Assembly (NCBI GenBank): GCA_002751075.1
Contig: NAOQ01000085.1
Coordinates: 110,661 to 147,063 of the forward strand
Direction of reading: 5' to 3'
Source: Ichthyophonus hoferi
Lineage: Eukaryota; Opisthokonta; Ichthyosporea; Ichthyophonida; Ichthyophonidae
Length of the DNA stretch: 36,403 bases
Shown here: positions 10,921 to 23,674 of the stretch, one piece after another
Layout of the letters: each line of letters starts with the position of its first letter
Numbering within the stretch: the first letter of the stretch is position 1
Notes under the pieces: model-generated
What the model saw: the letters and a program-made list of their open reading frames with translations, nothing else
The model's database searches: none
Told to the model about the DNA's origin: nothing
Position numbers and translations under genes: made by a program

Positions 10921-13900
10921 TCATTGGAGAAGCTTTCTGATAAATTCACGGGATCTGATGTCAGCTTGCCTAACTGGTTCGGGTATCCGCTGTAGACAAC
11001 ATGCATGCACTAGAGCTGTAGCTGTAGCTAGGCTAATGGCATGGCCGACGGAAACAAATATAGGTTTTGTGGTCAAAGCGGTGCTTTTTAAAGCCTGTCA
11101 ATGCCAATGAGAAGACATATAATTAAGTTTGGGGAAAGAAATGTAAGTGCACGTATGTAGCTAGACAAAGGAATTATAGTTTCATGTAAACTACATAAGG
11201 CCCTTATGCATAAGTATTACGGATGGTGCAACAGCATCCATAAAACCTTTGGTATTTTTAAACAATAGGGTACCAATTACCATCGATTTCAATTTTTTTA
11301 TACGATGACTGTCTACTGCTTTGCAATCAGCAACTATGGGAGAATCATAGCAAAATCCAAGTAAATAAATTAAGTGGGCATGTGGGAGGAAAATTACGGA
11401 TAAGGAGTTTAGTGAGTAAGGCAAAATAACACTAGATTTAGGACAACAGTAAATATTATAAAAAGTATTTATTTAATGTATGCTTGTACTTACATATGAA
11501 TAAAAGGTGCGGTCACATGAGGGGAGATGATGTGATTATAAATTGGCTGAGATAATCATGATAAAATATGATGACATGCTTCGAATTCATTTATGTGCGT
11601 ACATGCATAGTATCAATACGAATGATTATCTTTTTATAAATAGATGTGTTATTATAAGATCATGTCCATAAATATACCTAAACAAATCCCACCTTTTTAA
11701 ATGAATATATTACTATACTATTTATTACCAGTAGAATTAGTACAAACATTATATATGGTGAAGTTAATACATTAAGCATGAAATGGACAATATGCAAAAC
11801 TGGACAGATGGGGATATTGCTACGTGTGATATAGGAATAATAGAAATGAATAAGGAAAAATAACATGCTAAAGTGTGTCAAAAAGACAAATAGATAGGGA
11901 AAAAAATGATGAATTAGAAAAAAAAAGCAGTACCAAAAAACTATAGAAAGTATATAAAATTATTTTTGTGTGTGCAAAACTTACCATTCCCCAGGTTTTT
12001 CCAGACAAGCCTTTTAAAGGAATGCTGTCGCCACTTTTCTTCAAACTCATTTGCACTATATAGTACTAATATATCAGCCTAGATTTACCAATTATCACTT
12101 CGGTGAGCGAGAAATTTATTAATGGTTCCATTTAGTATACAATAACGTACATTATAATGCTTTATGTAAATTAAAAGACCAGCCACTGTATTATTTGAAC
12201 AGTGATGAAATTATGAACTGAAAATGCATGAGCAATAAAGATCATACCATGCAGTTGGGCTAGAAAAACATAGGAAGCACAATAATAACTTAATATAAAG
12301 TGGGGTAATAAAATGTATGTGGCCTAGGTATAGTTCCTATAGATATTTAATGTGAGCTACAGACCATTTATAGACACAGATAAAGGTATAAAAAGAAAAA
12401 CATGTAAACATTCGTCTTGTATGCTTGCTTGTACATCAATAAATGTCCAACCCACCATTTTTTACAAAGTCCTTTTTCATTCCGTCAATAAAAAGAAATG
12501 ATTTCGCAACTCCGATCGTAGGCACCCCAAGAAGAACACCAAGATGACTGGCCAATCCAAACCCTGCGCCCCGTAGCTCTTAAGTTAAATGAAAATCCAA
12601 AACAAATTGCATTGTTTTCTCCTATATAGTTTCGTTTCTGCCCATTTCCCTGCACTTCTCTCAAGAGTTATAATGAATTACAATATATAAAGCTCTTTAA
12701 ACTCCACGCCAACCTCATTCTCTCAGGTTACGAGAGCCTTATATCAAAAACTAATATAGAGGATGTAAATAAGAAAACAATTCTGCTAAATAATAGGTAC
12801 CACAATAGATTACCATGAGATAGTTTCTCTGTGTGCAAAATAAATAAATAAAGTGTTGAATATCAACTGCACTGCTATGGCAACCATATTTTAGATATAT
12901 TAGTTGGCCTTCAAGACAAATAAGGGGCTATGTGCTAATAATATGTCAATGTTCTCTCGCTATATGATATGAGTGCAATTGTATTAACATCATACATTCT
13001 GGTAGAGTTATCATTTCAAACGAAATATTAACATTAAGAAAATTAGAGGGTAGAGGTGTAAAGGAAGATGATTGGGTAATGTGTAGCAGTATACTACATT
13101 ATACTATAACATACTATATTGCATTATATTATAGTATATTATACTACTAGTTCCTAGGATGGAAAAGGTGACAAATGGGAATAATAAATCAATACATGGT
13201 AGAAAGAAGTGTAACACAAAACACAATAAAGGTCATGTCTGCAATGGTAGAAATTGGTGTAGACTAGGAGAGTCAAGAGAAGTTATTAGTATTGCAAGTC
13301 TATCGAATACCCAGCATAGGACTATAGTCACAGCAATAGATCTTGCATGCTTAATGAAGTTTCTAGTAACTCTATGTGGCCATTCAAATAGTTTGACGCA
13401 AAATGCACATACTAAGATTTATAATATTCAGGGTTTACCTAATACAGAGATATGAAATATTAAAGTACGTACTAAACAGTGAAATAGATGGGCAGGTATG
13501 GGCATATAGAAGAGCAAAGTAAAGCCGAAGGGTGTGCGCAATACAGATATAAGGGATAGGATAGTGTAGGATAGTGTAGGATAGTGTATGGTAGGATAAG
13601 ATAAGATAGAATAGAATAGTGTAGGATAGTGTATGGTAGGATAAGATAGGATAGGATAGAATAGTGTAAGATAGTATATGGTAGAATAAGATAGAATAAG
13701 ATAGTGTAGGGTAGGATAAGATATGCTAAGTTAATTTAGGATAGGATAGGATAGTGTAGGGTATAATAGGATAGCATAGTGCAAGATAGTGTAAGATAGT
13801 GTAGGATAGTGTAGATAAGATAGCATAGCATGGAGAAAAACAGAGTAGGAGTGGGAAGGATGATATATGTATGCGGGGTTAGGACCGTGAGATATATGTG

Positions 13901-14377
13901 TATCTTTGTATGTGTGTACCTGTAGATAATAGAGATAATAAAGGTTTAAAATAAAAGAGCAAAACACAACGAATCATTAACAGAAAAACAAGGACGTAGT
14001 AGTAAGTAGTACAAAACAACTAGTGAAAAAATACATAGATATCTTGCCTCTTGGATGAAGAATTCCATTGCCATCACATAGGATTGCCTGTGGGTATGGG
14101 GCAGGTGTCAATAAAACACTTCGAAAAAACCGTACAAGTGCAAAATAATGCCATCAATATGGGAGAGTTGGGGCTTGTACATAGATATATATATATGTAG
14201 GTATATCTAACAAGGGTAAAGAAGGTAGAGAGAGGGAAAGAGGATATTAGCTCTCTTGAACAGATGACTAACATGTTACATTATACCATAACGTACTTTA
14301 GTATACTATAACATACTATATTATACTATATTATACTATATTATAATGTAGACACCAATTAATGGATAAAGATACCG

Positions 14378-14409
<32 letters not shown>

Positions 14410-16476
14410 CATTAACATAGAATGAATGCCACAATATGTCCTAAATAATTTACCTGAGGTACTAACTCTGGTCTGCTTTCTATCAAGGTTTGGTATTCTT
14501 TCACTATAAATGGGGCTTCTCGAAAGGCTAAAAATCCAGATACGTAGGGATGAGTTAATTGGACCATGCTGCAGTGTTCGTATACAACCTGTATATGTTG
14601 GTAGAGTCAATTGGTAATTACGTTATAAAGAGCTGTGCTGACAAGTATGTGATTATATGTATAAGTGGAAATAACTGTATCTGTATATATAATAGAGTAT
14701 AGTAGAGTATATAGTATAGTAGAGTATATAGTATAGTGTAGTATAGTATAGTATAGCATAATATAGTAGTATAGTAGTATAGTAGTATAGTATAGTATAA
14801 TATAGTAGAGTATATTAGAGTAGAGTATAGTAGAGTACAGTATAGTAGAGTATAGTAGAATATAGTCTAGTATATATATAGATATATATATATGCATGTG
14901 TGTGTGCGCACGTGCACCCTTCAATGTGTAATATAAGTAGGAGATGTGTTTACATGTATGTGCAAACGATATAAAAGTCAAAGGTAAGATATTGATATGC
15001 ATACGCTTGAGTTGGTACGTTTTATGCTATATTATTAATAAAATAATTCTATAGATGTAGCTCTATACCCCTATTTCAGGTAGTTTGCATATTTCTATCT
15101 TAGATTGTGATACCAAGCCCGTTAATGGTTTGAGTTTAAAATCATAATTCATCCACATCATCTCTTTATTTTGTTTCTTTCTATTCTTCTATGGTCTGCC
15201 CCTGTAGGCTCGCCCACTATAATAATAATTAAGAGCAAACCATCTCTTTTCCCCACTATACCTACTCTATGTATCATATAAATTAATAGGCTCCTGTTTC
15301 TGTTTCTTACCATTATCTTTATTCTCTGAAAATATCCTCCCACATGCTCCCACCCCACCCCCATATATTCTCTTCTACCATTACTTATAATTTCACTCTT
15401 ACAATATCTAGTTCTTTACCTATGTAGGTGCGGTCAAAGTAGAAGCATGCCTTCTTAACCTATATCAATAAATACTGTTTATTTGCACAAGTTTGTTGCC
15501 AGCGTGCACATATATACTTTCAAATTCACAACTATATATCCAATATTATGCATGAAATTACGATTATACTGATACACAACTAGGTACAGATATAAGAAGT
15601 TAGTAATGAAGCTAGAAAATCAAGGCAGTACAATACCTTTAGCTCGGGAAAGCTAAGTATCAGCAGGGAAACACATGCATCTACATCATTCTCTTTTACA
15701 AAGCTAACATCTACACCGCCTAATAATGTAGGAAGAGCCTGTTCCTCACCAAAACCCCAAGAAAAACAGTCTTCTTCTATTAACATACGTTTGAGTTTAT
15801 CTTGTTCTCTGCAAATAGGAAGGTTAAGAATCCTTTCTGGAATATCACTTGAACGACTTAAGTATTTTAGGAAAACACCAAACAAAATAATTATATTGGA
15901 TTAATTATGAATGAAGCCATGCTCCTTTGGAATAATACTACCAAGATTAAATTAATTAAGTATGCGCTTGTCGTTCAATACCAGCTAGTGGCAAATCATA
16001 TAAAAACCTTACAGAAAAAAAAGTAAAGGAATAAAAAAAAATCTTGAAACATTCTTCTTTTTCCTTCCACTTAAATAAATAATACAAACCCCGCCACCAG
16101 GCCCGTACTATTGACCACAAATGCTACAAGTACCAATTCTATAAACACTCGCATAGCCTTGTGCGCTCTTTTTCTTCTCTCTCCTAAGCTTCACTTTTTT
16201 TTTCATGCTTTATCCATCTTCCCCTAAGTAGCTCCCGCCAGTGTACCCCCGGAACATCTCATTTTTTCCTAATTCTCCTTTCACTTGTGTCTTTCTTGTT
16301 TTTCTATGATACAAGGATTTTGTACTAAGATATTGTACCATTATTCCTTGTAAAGGAAATCATTCTCTGGGGTTAATAAGACAGAGGATAAAGAGTATAA
16401 CTTACTCTCCCCATTTTTCTTTTAATTTTTGCATTTCTTCTGGTGTGAAGCTAAATGCTTTATTGTTGGCGTCCAT
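10921..16476 (-). CDS. ENDOV: endonuclease V (inosine-specific nuclease)
   Basis: Metal-dependent nuclease that cuts near inosine; eukaryotic forms act mainly on inosine-containing RNA, the bacterial forms on deaminated DNA. Exons on the minus strand: 16476-16406, 15808-15637, 14588-14454, 14087-14048, 12563-12456, 12055-11985 and 11094-10921; all phases fit, giving 256 residues (human 282, E. coli 223). Signature stretches are LGGVDVSFVK (Asp57), HPYVSGFLAFRE (wedge PYVSG and Glu105), CDGNGILHPRG (Asp131), FGLASHLGVL, and PIFVSVGH (His217). The spacing of the three acidic residues (48 and 26) equals that of human ENDOV (52/100/126). The C-terminus reads RIPEPVRQADIRSRE, a family hallmark. 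The intron after exon 4 starts with GC rather than GT, and the frame requires it. The ATG sits in a good context (ACCATGG) and a group of CCAAT boxes lies 110-140 bases upstream. The protein appears intact. Confidence 0.95.
13553..13830. repeat. minisatellite with 45-bp higher-order period in ENDOV intron 4
   Basis: Imperfect tandem array built of roughly ten-base words such as GGATAGTGTA and GGATAAGATA. A larger unit starting GTGTAGGATAGTGTATGGTA recurs at 13574, 13619 and, diverged, 13664, so the higher-order period is 45 bases; a shortened copy starts near 13704 and the pattern decays afterwards. It lies wholly inside the GC-AG intron of ENDOV and does not disturb its exons. Confidence 0.85.
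14379..14406. repeat. TA dinucleotide microsatellite
   Basis: An uninterrupted run of about 14 TA units just downstream (in the gene's direction) of ENDOV exon 3, followed by TATTAACATTAAC. Similar but shorter TA runs occur near 286, 2860, 3450, 6409, 21715, 24822, 25130, 27866 and 28607, so this is a general feature of the genome. Confidence 0.9.
14690..14885. repeat. degenerate TATAG/TAGAG pentamer array in ENDOV intron 2
   Basis: About 195 bases of words such as GTATA, GAGTATA and GTAGTATA repeated with drift, ending in a TATA run. Comparable TATAC/TATAG tracts are at 13095-13145, 14281-14345, 22981-23070, 24884-24990 and 31294-31385, all outside exons. The array keeps a purine (G) bias on one strand. 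Confidence 0.8.
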
Positions 16477-16584
16477 GGTTAGAAGCTTAGAAGGTAAACG
16501 AGCAAAAACACTAATTTACTTAAAATCTAACATGTCCGTCTATTTAGTAAAAGCATATATAAAAATATGGGTGCTCCCGTTGGT

Positions 16585-16618
16585 GATTGGATTTCATATA
16601 AACCAATAAGAAATTGGA
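16585..16618. promoter_or_regulatory. CCAAT-box cluster upstream of ENDOV
   Basis: Within 34 bases there are GATTGG (16585), CCAATAAG (16603) and AATTGG (16613), i.e. three CCAAT-type cores in both orientations, 110-140 bases before the ENDOV start codon. Such boxes are bound by the NF-Y/HAP complex in animals and fungi. Role inferred from motif and position. Confidence 0.35.
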
Positions 16619-17252
16619 AGCAAAATAAGATAGATCAACATCATTTTCATTCGCTACAAAAATGGAAAATGGAGAGCCACAATAGAAAATACTATTGGCT
16701 TAAATAAAGATCGGAATTATAAAGTAAGTTCCAATATATAAAATTTAATTGGAGGATAATTATTTTTAAACTATGATACGCACAGTTATTGGTCACAAAT
16801 CCTGAGATCCGAGCAAGGCTTGCACAGCTCAGCATTGATTGGTTATATTAAAATTGCGCTAGAAGATATGTTTATCTTCAACAGATTAATGGCTTAATGT
16901 AAAGGCAATCTATATGTATGTATGTATGGTGCTTTGACAATATAAAGCCGTGTATTGAATTTTATCGAGTAGACCATATGTGCCAAGACAGAAACCATTG
17001 TATTACTTTTAAGTATAAATTAATGAAGTTCCGTTGTTTACTCAACGGTACCTAAATTGGCAACCAAGTTCAAGTTTCTTGATTATTGTACAATTTCTGT
17101 AGCAATTAAAAATGCCTGAAGCACAAAATGTATTTCTCACATCAAAATATCGTTTAAAACATGAATGGACTAACTTGGTTCATTAAAGAAAATCTAAAAA
17201 AAATACGGGCAAAATAATTTAAGAGGAAACTGTTAAGTATTTTTTTTTTTTT

Positions 17253-17280
17253 GGGGAGGAGGGGGGGTGAGGAGGGGTGG
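17253..17280 (+). other. G-rich tract with quadruplex potential next to a T run
   Basis: A run of about twelve T is followed by GGGGAGGAGGGGGGGTGAGG and AGGGGTGG. The plus strand carries a G4 run, a G7 run that can be split into two, and another G4 run with short loops, enough for a four-tract G-quadruplex. Such sequence is exceptional in a region otherwise about two thirds A/T. Whether it folds or acts is unknown. Confidence 0.6.
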
Positions 17281-19725
17281 TGTTACTGTAAGTTGTTTTC
17301 AGCTGTATATATGCTATCCCATTCCTCATTGAATGTGTCGATATTTTTTCTTTTGTAAATAATTAGTTCAGTTCAATTGATTTTCTTTTCTAGACTGGTT
17401 TTTTTTATAGTTAAAAGCCAATTATGGATACATAATTACGAAAAGAATGATAAATAATTCCAAGTCTTAATAATGTACCTGCATGATGCTGAAGAAGATG
17501 TTTCTGTGTATATTAAATAAGAACACAAAAAGATACAGTATATATTTTGTAGTAGAAAATATGTCAGAAAAAAAATGATAGTCATTTGAAAACAATTTTG
17601 GATGCTTATTTCCGATTTATTGGGCTATAATACAAATGCAAAACATATTAAAAATGTAATATAAATCTACTCTATAATTATAGAGCTAGAACTAAAGCTT
17701 TCATCGCGCTTGGATAGACTATTTCTTAGTATCATTATTATTAACCTATTGATACATGGACAAAAAAATCTACCCTAGTACGATTTTCTTGGCGCTTTTT
17801 TTAACATTGCATAGTGACTATACACTAAATTCTGGCTAATAAAAATCAAACCTTTAATATTCATATGAAAGTATTTTGGTTTTGGGGATAAAAGGAATTA
17901 TAGGTCAACGTAAAATGATTCTTGACCTTTTCATTTAATCAAATTAGTTAAAACACATGGTATAGATAGTATTTAGGCTCCGCCAAGCAGTTGGTTAAAT
18001 TGCTTTGAATACCATTTATAGTGAAACAATGTTTAATAAGTATTATCCTTTTAATAAACTCAAATATTATACTCATGAGACCAACAGCAACGTACATACA
18101 TGTATACTGCGTATTATACGTCATTTTACATTGTTAATAGTCTTTATTAATATATTTTATTTATTATATCATATATACTAGTAATTCCATAGTAGTAGTG
18201 GCGCATTTACATTAACATTTATGCATGGAGCTATACAGCAGCTCTAGTCATTAAATTCCAAATTATTCAAACGTAAATATACTCATGGACCATTTGGAGC
18301 ACTGTTATTTATTAACTGACAATTTGGAATATGCAATTGGAAGAAGCTAGTTTGCTATGCTACATATATGTTCTATGCCATTTTGAGTATTCTAATATTT
18401 ATCTTTGTAGATAAACAAAGCATTGCCATTCTGCTTATAATTACCTAAAATTCAGCTCCTCCTTTAGTATTTTTATTTTACCTCTAAAATATTCTACTGA
18501 CTAGACTACGTAATCAAAAGGATTAATTTAACTAATTATATGTAGATATTCTTTAATATTCAATTGCATTAGATCCTGACTCTTTCGAAAATAAGTTTTC
18601 TTTGATTAAAACGTACTGGTAAAAAATCTTTACGTTATTTTAAACAGTAATAGGCTTTGGCCTCATCCCATAGACTATTGTGCAATATAAGTTATATATG
18701 CTCTGTAATGATATTTAATCGGGACTTCTTGTGTCATTATTAAACGCCTATTAATACAGGTTCCTCGTGTATATGCATAGCTTGCATCATAGTCAATAGT
18801 TCCGCTTTAAGAGAAGACAGTCTGCTGGCAAAATTATCACTAAGTAGTAGGTGTGCTAGGTTGGTTGAGTCTAGAACGTAATTAGTGAAAGCTTAAACTT
18901 TTACCTACACAATAGCTATCAGGAAGAATTACTCGAAATCTCTCTTTGGCAAATGTACAAAGTTAATCTTAAATATACGATCAATACATTATTCACCCAA
19001 ATTTGCACAATGAGACTTTGTTTTCCCCTATATGATGCTTTTAATTTGGTTTCCAACAGAAAAGACAGTACTACAGTATTAGTAAGTTTAACACCCTTAT
19101 TAAGCTGGGTTGCATACACCATTCATACAACATTAAATAATTTAATAAATAATATTACCTACTTTCTTTGGCACATGTACAGGCCTTTGTTCCCTAATAT
19201 ACATACAACGAAAATGAGCTAGTTAACATAATACTAGATATTAGGCAAAAGTTAAATAATTGGCAGTTTTACAACTTTTATACTCTATATACTGCCATAA
19301 AAGCTTTCCTGCATTTAGACACAAAGATGGTTCTAAAATAATAAATATAACTAACCTGAAGAATTGACAATCATCGATTATTTAGGGTTTATCTAGACAC
19401 GTAGACAATTTAGCTCAAATAATATTAGGGTATTCATAAATCAATATTTTTTCAAGGGTTTATCAATACCCAGTACTTATTTACAATATAGATATATTGT
19501 TTTTCGGTGATTAGGAAATTTTGTACACTTGATTCTAATATGCAATACTAAACAACAATAGTCATGTTTTGGGCTACATTTTCAAATCATTGTCAATTGT
19601 TGAGTTGGTGCACTAACACAAGAATTATTATTATTATTCTAGTCTTATTCTAATCATATAACAAGGAGTTTTTGCACAAGTTGGATAGTACACACCGTGG
19701 CAATCATCTTATAAGTGAAGTAGCG

Positions 19726-22466
19726 ATGGCCCAAGGAGAGCATGGCAGCCTAGAAAGGCGAAAACAGGGTATAACAAAATTTAATTCAACATCATTTTGA
19801 TTGGGAGATGGCAATTTTCAGAAAGCCCTTTATAAGGCAAATATATTGGTCATTATACAGCTAAAATATTTCTTAAACAAGTCTTTTTCTTTTAATATTC
19901 ATGTTTAGTGGCATCCCAAATTGGTTTGTTTTTCATGGGACCAAGGAGTTCCATATTTCAACAGCTCAGTGTCTTTCATTACCTAGGAGACTTTACCTAG
20001 GAGATCGTCATATTCACGATTCTAGGTAATAAACATATAAGCATAGGGGTATTTGAACACACATATACTACTATAATTGGTCCAGTTTAATACACAACTC
20101 AAATACTCGCTTAAATAGAGCCATGATTTAACGATAAAATGTAAAATGCGTACAACTACCTTACCTTATCAAGTAATAATATTACAGGTCCCACTCGAAA
20201 TATATTTAGCCTTGCTCTACCTAAAGATTCAGTTCAAGCAACCAATCCACAATGGGTTTTATAAAAATAGATCTTTTGTAGTAATTCCATTGGTCATGCT
20301 ATTATATAAAAACAGTAATTTACTATTAATCATTATCAATGGTATGTGTCCCGGACATCCGAGCGGTAAATTTTTTACGTAGTATACCTTTCTATTAGTT
20401 CTTTTATTTATTTTTAAAATACCTGCTTTCTCGGACATTTGATTTGTTATCCCATCCAAATACATCCCTACCATATGTATTTATAGATGATTTCTATAAT
20501 TGACTTCAAACGCCTATTACTCTTTTCATAACATTTATAATGAATTCATATATTTAATTTATTAAAAATATATATTAATAAAGTTAATAAGCACAATAAT
20601 TGTGGACAAGTTCGAAAATAACTCTACCTATTGTATCGCGAAATATGTAGGAAAATAACCGTATATCTCGTAATTTTCATAATTTTCATATTTAAGCTAC
20701 TTGATAATGCTTTTAAATGCTTTTAGTACTAGCCAATCAAACGTTTTCGACCATATTCATCTGAGGGCTCATCTCATGACTTGTTGTGCCTGCCTTTGTT
20801 ACATCTCAAGGTGATCGACAATAAAATGTAGGTGTATGTTTACACATTTTTTATTCTATGTTCTAGTAGCTCCCCTACTCCTTCTCCTCAGTTAGTTATT
20901 TTATCCCTAACAATTTTTGTTATTTGGTTCTTGTCTTACATTGAATTGGCTTTTTTACACAACGGGTTTCCCTTCCACAGTATTTTCCAAAAATTTCTCA
21001 GGACAGTTCGAGGATAAAAAGTACTTCATTAAAATCTCACCTTTTTATTTGCTATAGTTTTTTACGCTGATATGAATAGCTTTTGTATTGTACCGAAACA
21101 TTTTTCATTCTTTAAGAAGATATATTTGACTCATTTACTTGACACCTTTTTTTTTTAGTGGAGCTTTTCACGCATTTGAATTGCTACTGTTACTAATCAC
21201 ACATTTTTCTGGATGAAAGCAGGATGAGATGAGATCACTGAAAGAATAGAATATTTCGATTGTTATGTGGCAGCAATTTGCTAAAGTGTGTTTGTCTCTC
21301 TTCATACCGAAGGTTAACCCGACTCCGGAGCCGGAAAACAACAAAATGCGTCTATTTTGTAAGCAATATCTAACTGCCTGTTATGTATTATTTTCCACGC
21401 TCTTAAAGCTAATGGATTCTCATTTATTATGGTGTATTTCAGGTGTTACTTGGTTAGGATAATTGTACTTAGCCGGCTATATAGGGGCAGGCTACAGCTT
21501 GATTGTGGCTGATTTGATACAGGTCTTAGAAAATATGCATGTTTTTTGTAATACTTATAAACCGGTTTGTAATGATATATATTGATTACTTGTCTTCTGA
21601 ATATTCCATTAATGAACTTGAAGTTCACAGTAACACTAAAAGTAGTACAAGTGGTCTATGGTTTATACCCAAGTATAGGGCCACTCACACAAGAGCACGT
21701 TAACACGAGCATATATATATATACACCACCGGAAAGCATGTTAAGCTTATTCTATAGTTTTATTGATATTTTCTTTGGGACGATTATGTTGCACCAGTTA
21801 TTTTATAATCTATGGGAATCTCCTGTATATCTTCCCCAAAGATAAGCCAGCAGGCTTAGTTACACAGGTCAATCGATAAGAAGTTGAAAAAAAAGAAAAA
21901 CACAGGGAAGGTCCTGCCGATGTTGTATTATATGTACTTGTAGCCGTTATTGTATTTGTTATTTTCTTTTTATATAGCAATATATGCCTATGTGCATAGG
22001 AAAAAAGAATAATAATAGTAGAAGGGGCCACTTCGTTATACTTTTGTCTGGATTTCTAGGGTAATGCACTATAAAGATTGATATTGTCATATGTGCAAAG
22101 ATACTTGAAGGAAGACTACAGGAGAGAGAAAATATTAAGAGTCATAACTGACAATCGGTATCTCTTTGTTTACAGCCAAAATTAAAGACAGAGATAAAGA
22201 CAAAGATAAAGACAAAGACAGGGAGTCCAAGTCACCCCACATTTCCAAAGATGACAAGAAAGACTTACTCATAAAGCCTACCCTCTCTTCATCAGCTGTC
22301 TCTAGTATGCCTTAGTTCCTATCATCTTTTTCTGGTTTAGTGTTTCATCCATCCCTCTTCCTTTCCTTTCTCTTTCTTCCTACCTTACCCCTTCCTTCTT
22401 CCCATAACCATTCTTAGGTTTCTGTTTCCTCCTGTAGTTTTGACTAACAACACATATGTCTTTCTG
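19726..22466 (+). CDS. provisional N-terminal exons of the C2-AGC kinase gene
   Basis: Three candidate exons precede the secure part of the kinase gene. Exon 1, 19726-19768, starts GCGATGG, encodes MAQGEHGSLERRKQ and ends in phase 1 before GTATAA. Exon 2, 22176-22304, follows TTTGTTTACAG, encodes a Lys/Asp repeat (KIKDRDKDKDKDKDRES) and then a Ser-rich stretch, and ends in phase 1 before GTATGC. Exon 3, 22438-22466, follows the strong acceptor TTTCCTCCTGTAG and ends in phase 0. The phases chain correctly into the C2 exon at 23675, and with these 67 residues the protein reaches about 560 residues, close to S. pombe Gad8 (569). No domain supports them, however, and an alternative start is the ATG at 23690. 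On the opposite strand 19697-19752 also looks exon-like, so the first exon is the weakest. Confidence 0.38.
19769..22175. other. long putative first intron of the kinase gene, or intergenic DNA
   Basis: About 2.4 kb with no convincing coding content. Frames at 20146-20474 (both strands), 21265-21462 and 21582-21845 have AT-rich, hydrophobic translations and no splice logic. A near-perfect direct repeat (TTACCTAGGAGA twice, 15 bases apart) is at 19979-20005. Exon-like spans on the minus strand near 19697, 20013 and 20167 were examined and do not join in frame. Confidence 0.4.
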
Positions 22467-23674
22467 GTTAACCTGTATTATTTCTTCCGTAGTTAGACTG
22501 GCATATTATTAATGGTCCCTATTCACTGGTCTGTTACATATTTAGTTTATTTTCTTTTTATTGATATGTGTTGTTAAAAATGACATAATGGAGTAATATT
22601 TCGAGTGCATTTTGGGGAGTGATATGTGCAACTTAAAATAGTGGCTTGATAATTATTTTTTAAATAATTTAAATTACCTGTTTCGACTTGCATTTAATTT
22701 TTATACACCGTATGTCTAACCAATACCTTCACTACGGTAGGCTTAACCGAGCAGAAGATGCAGACGGGGGTAGGTGGAGACATAACATGACATGTTTTAT
22801 ATTTTTTCCCATATACTTTCTTCTCGTCTTTCTCTATACGCCGTCCTGTCTTCAAACTTGGTTGATTCTCTGTACCCCTTTTTTATTTGTATGCATATTC
22901 CCCCCCAGAGGCTTTCTCTTATCTACTTATTATTCCGCCCCTATCTCATCCATGTACCTTGTGATGCAATATAATGTCATATAATATAGTATAGTATAAT
23001 GAAATATATTATAATGTAAAGTAATGTATTATATTATAATGTAATGTAGTGTAATATAATATAGTATAATACGTTGATTCCATGGTCGTGTAAGTGAACT
23101 ATGCGAGTACATACCCACAGATATCTCCCAATAATCCATGTCGTTTTATTATTTATTTCAAAGAAATTTGATGCATATGTATATGCGTGTGTTTGTACAG
23201 GAGGAGACCATTGTTATTGTTCTCGTACACTCTATCTCTATCTATAGGCACATTATAAGCAGACAAGTTAATCATATGACGATCGGCGCACATTGATGTT
23301 CATTTTATTTTGTACAATAGTTTTCTATGACAGTCTCTGTTTATAGTAAGAGTGTGTTGTTGCCCAGCTAAATTATTAGCACGTCCATTAGTTTTACTTG
23401 CACATCTTAAGGTATTGTGGTCGGGGAAGGCACTGGTTGTACACCTTGGATTATGTACCAGTGTTCATAGGATTTGATTAGGACCATGCTAGTATGTAAG
23501 CCAAAGTAGGTTGAAAGATGGAGAGAAACGACTGATTATCAGAAAGTTCAACCAAGGCATGAGCCAATAAGAATAGCATCGAAGTGTATTAAGGAAAGGG
23601 CCAAAGAGCTACTAACCTATAAGTGCACTGGATGGGTTTCAAATTATTCGCTGATATCCTGCCAATCACAGCAG

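Larger units (their letters stand above)
16477..19725. other. gene-poor region upstream of ENDOV and of the C2-AGC kinase gene
   Basis: Over 3.2 kb I find no exon that I would defend. Open frames on both strands at 18919-19222 overlap each other, have AT-driven composition and lack splice structure. The parts that can be named are the CCAAT cluster near ENDOV and the G-rich tract at 17253-17280. If the first kinase exon at 19726 is right, this region holds the promoters of two divergently transcribed genes. Confidence 0.45.

Noticed and set aside
13159-13455. Plus-strand frame of 98 residues.
   Set aside because: Lies antisense inside an ENDOV intron, with no splice logic or recognisable motif.
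14607-15002. Minus-strand frame of 131 residues rich in Tyr, Leu and Ile.
   Set aside because: It translates the TATAG-type repeat array.
18919-19222. Overlapping frames on both strands as a possible gene upstream of the kinase.
   Set aside because: AT-driven composition, mutual overlap and no consistent exon signals.
20146-20474. Frames on both strands and a GGACATCCGAGCGGTAA stretch resembling the start of a tRNA-Ser/Leu.
   Set aside because: No matching anticodon arm, T arm or acceptor pairing follows.
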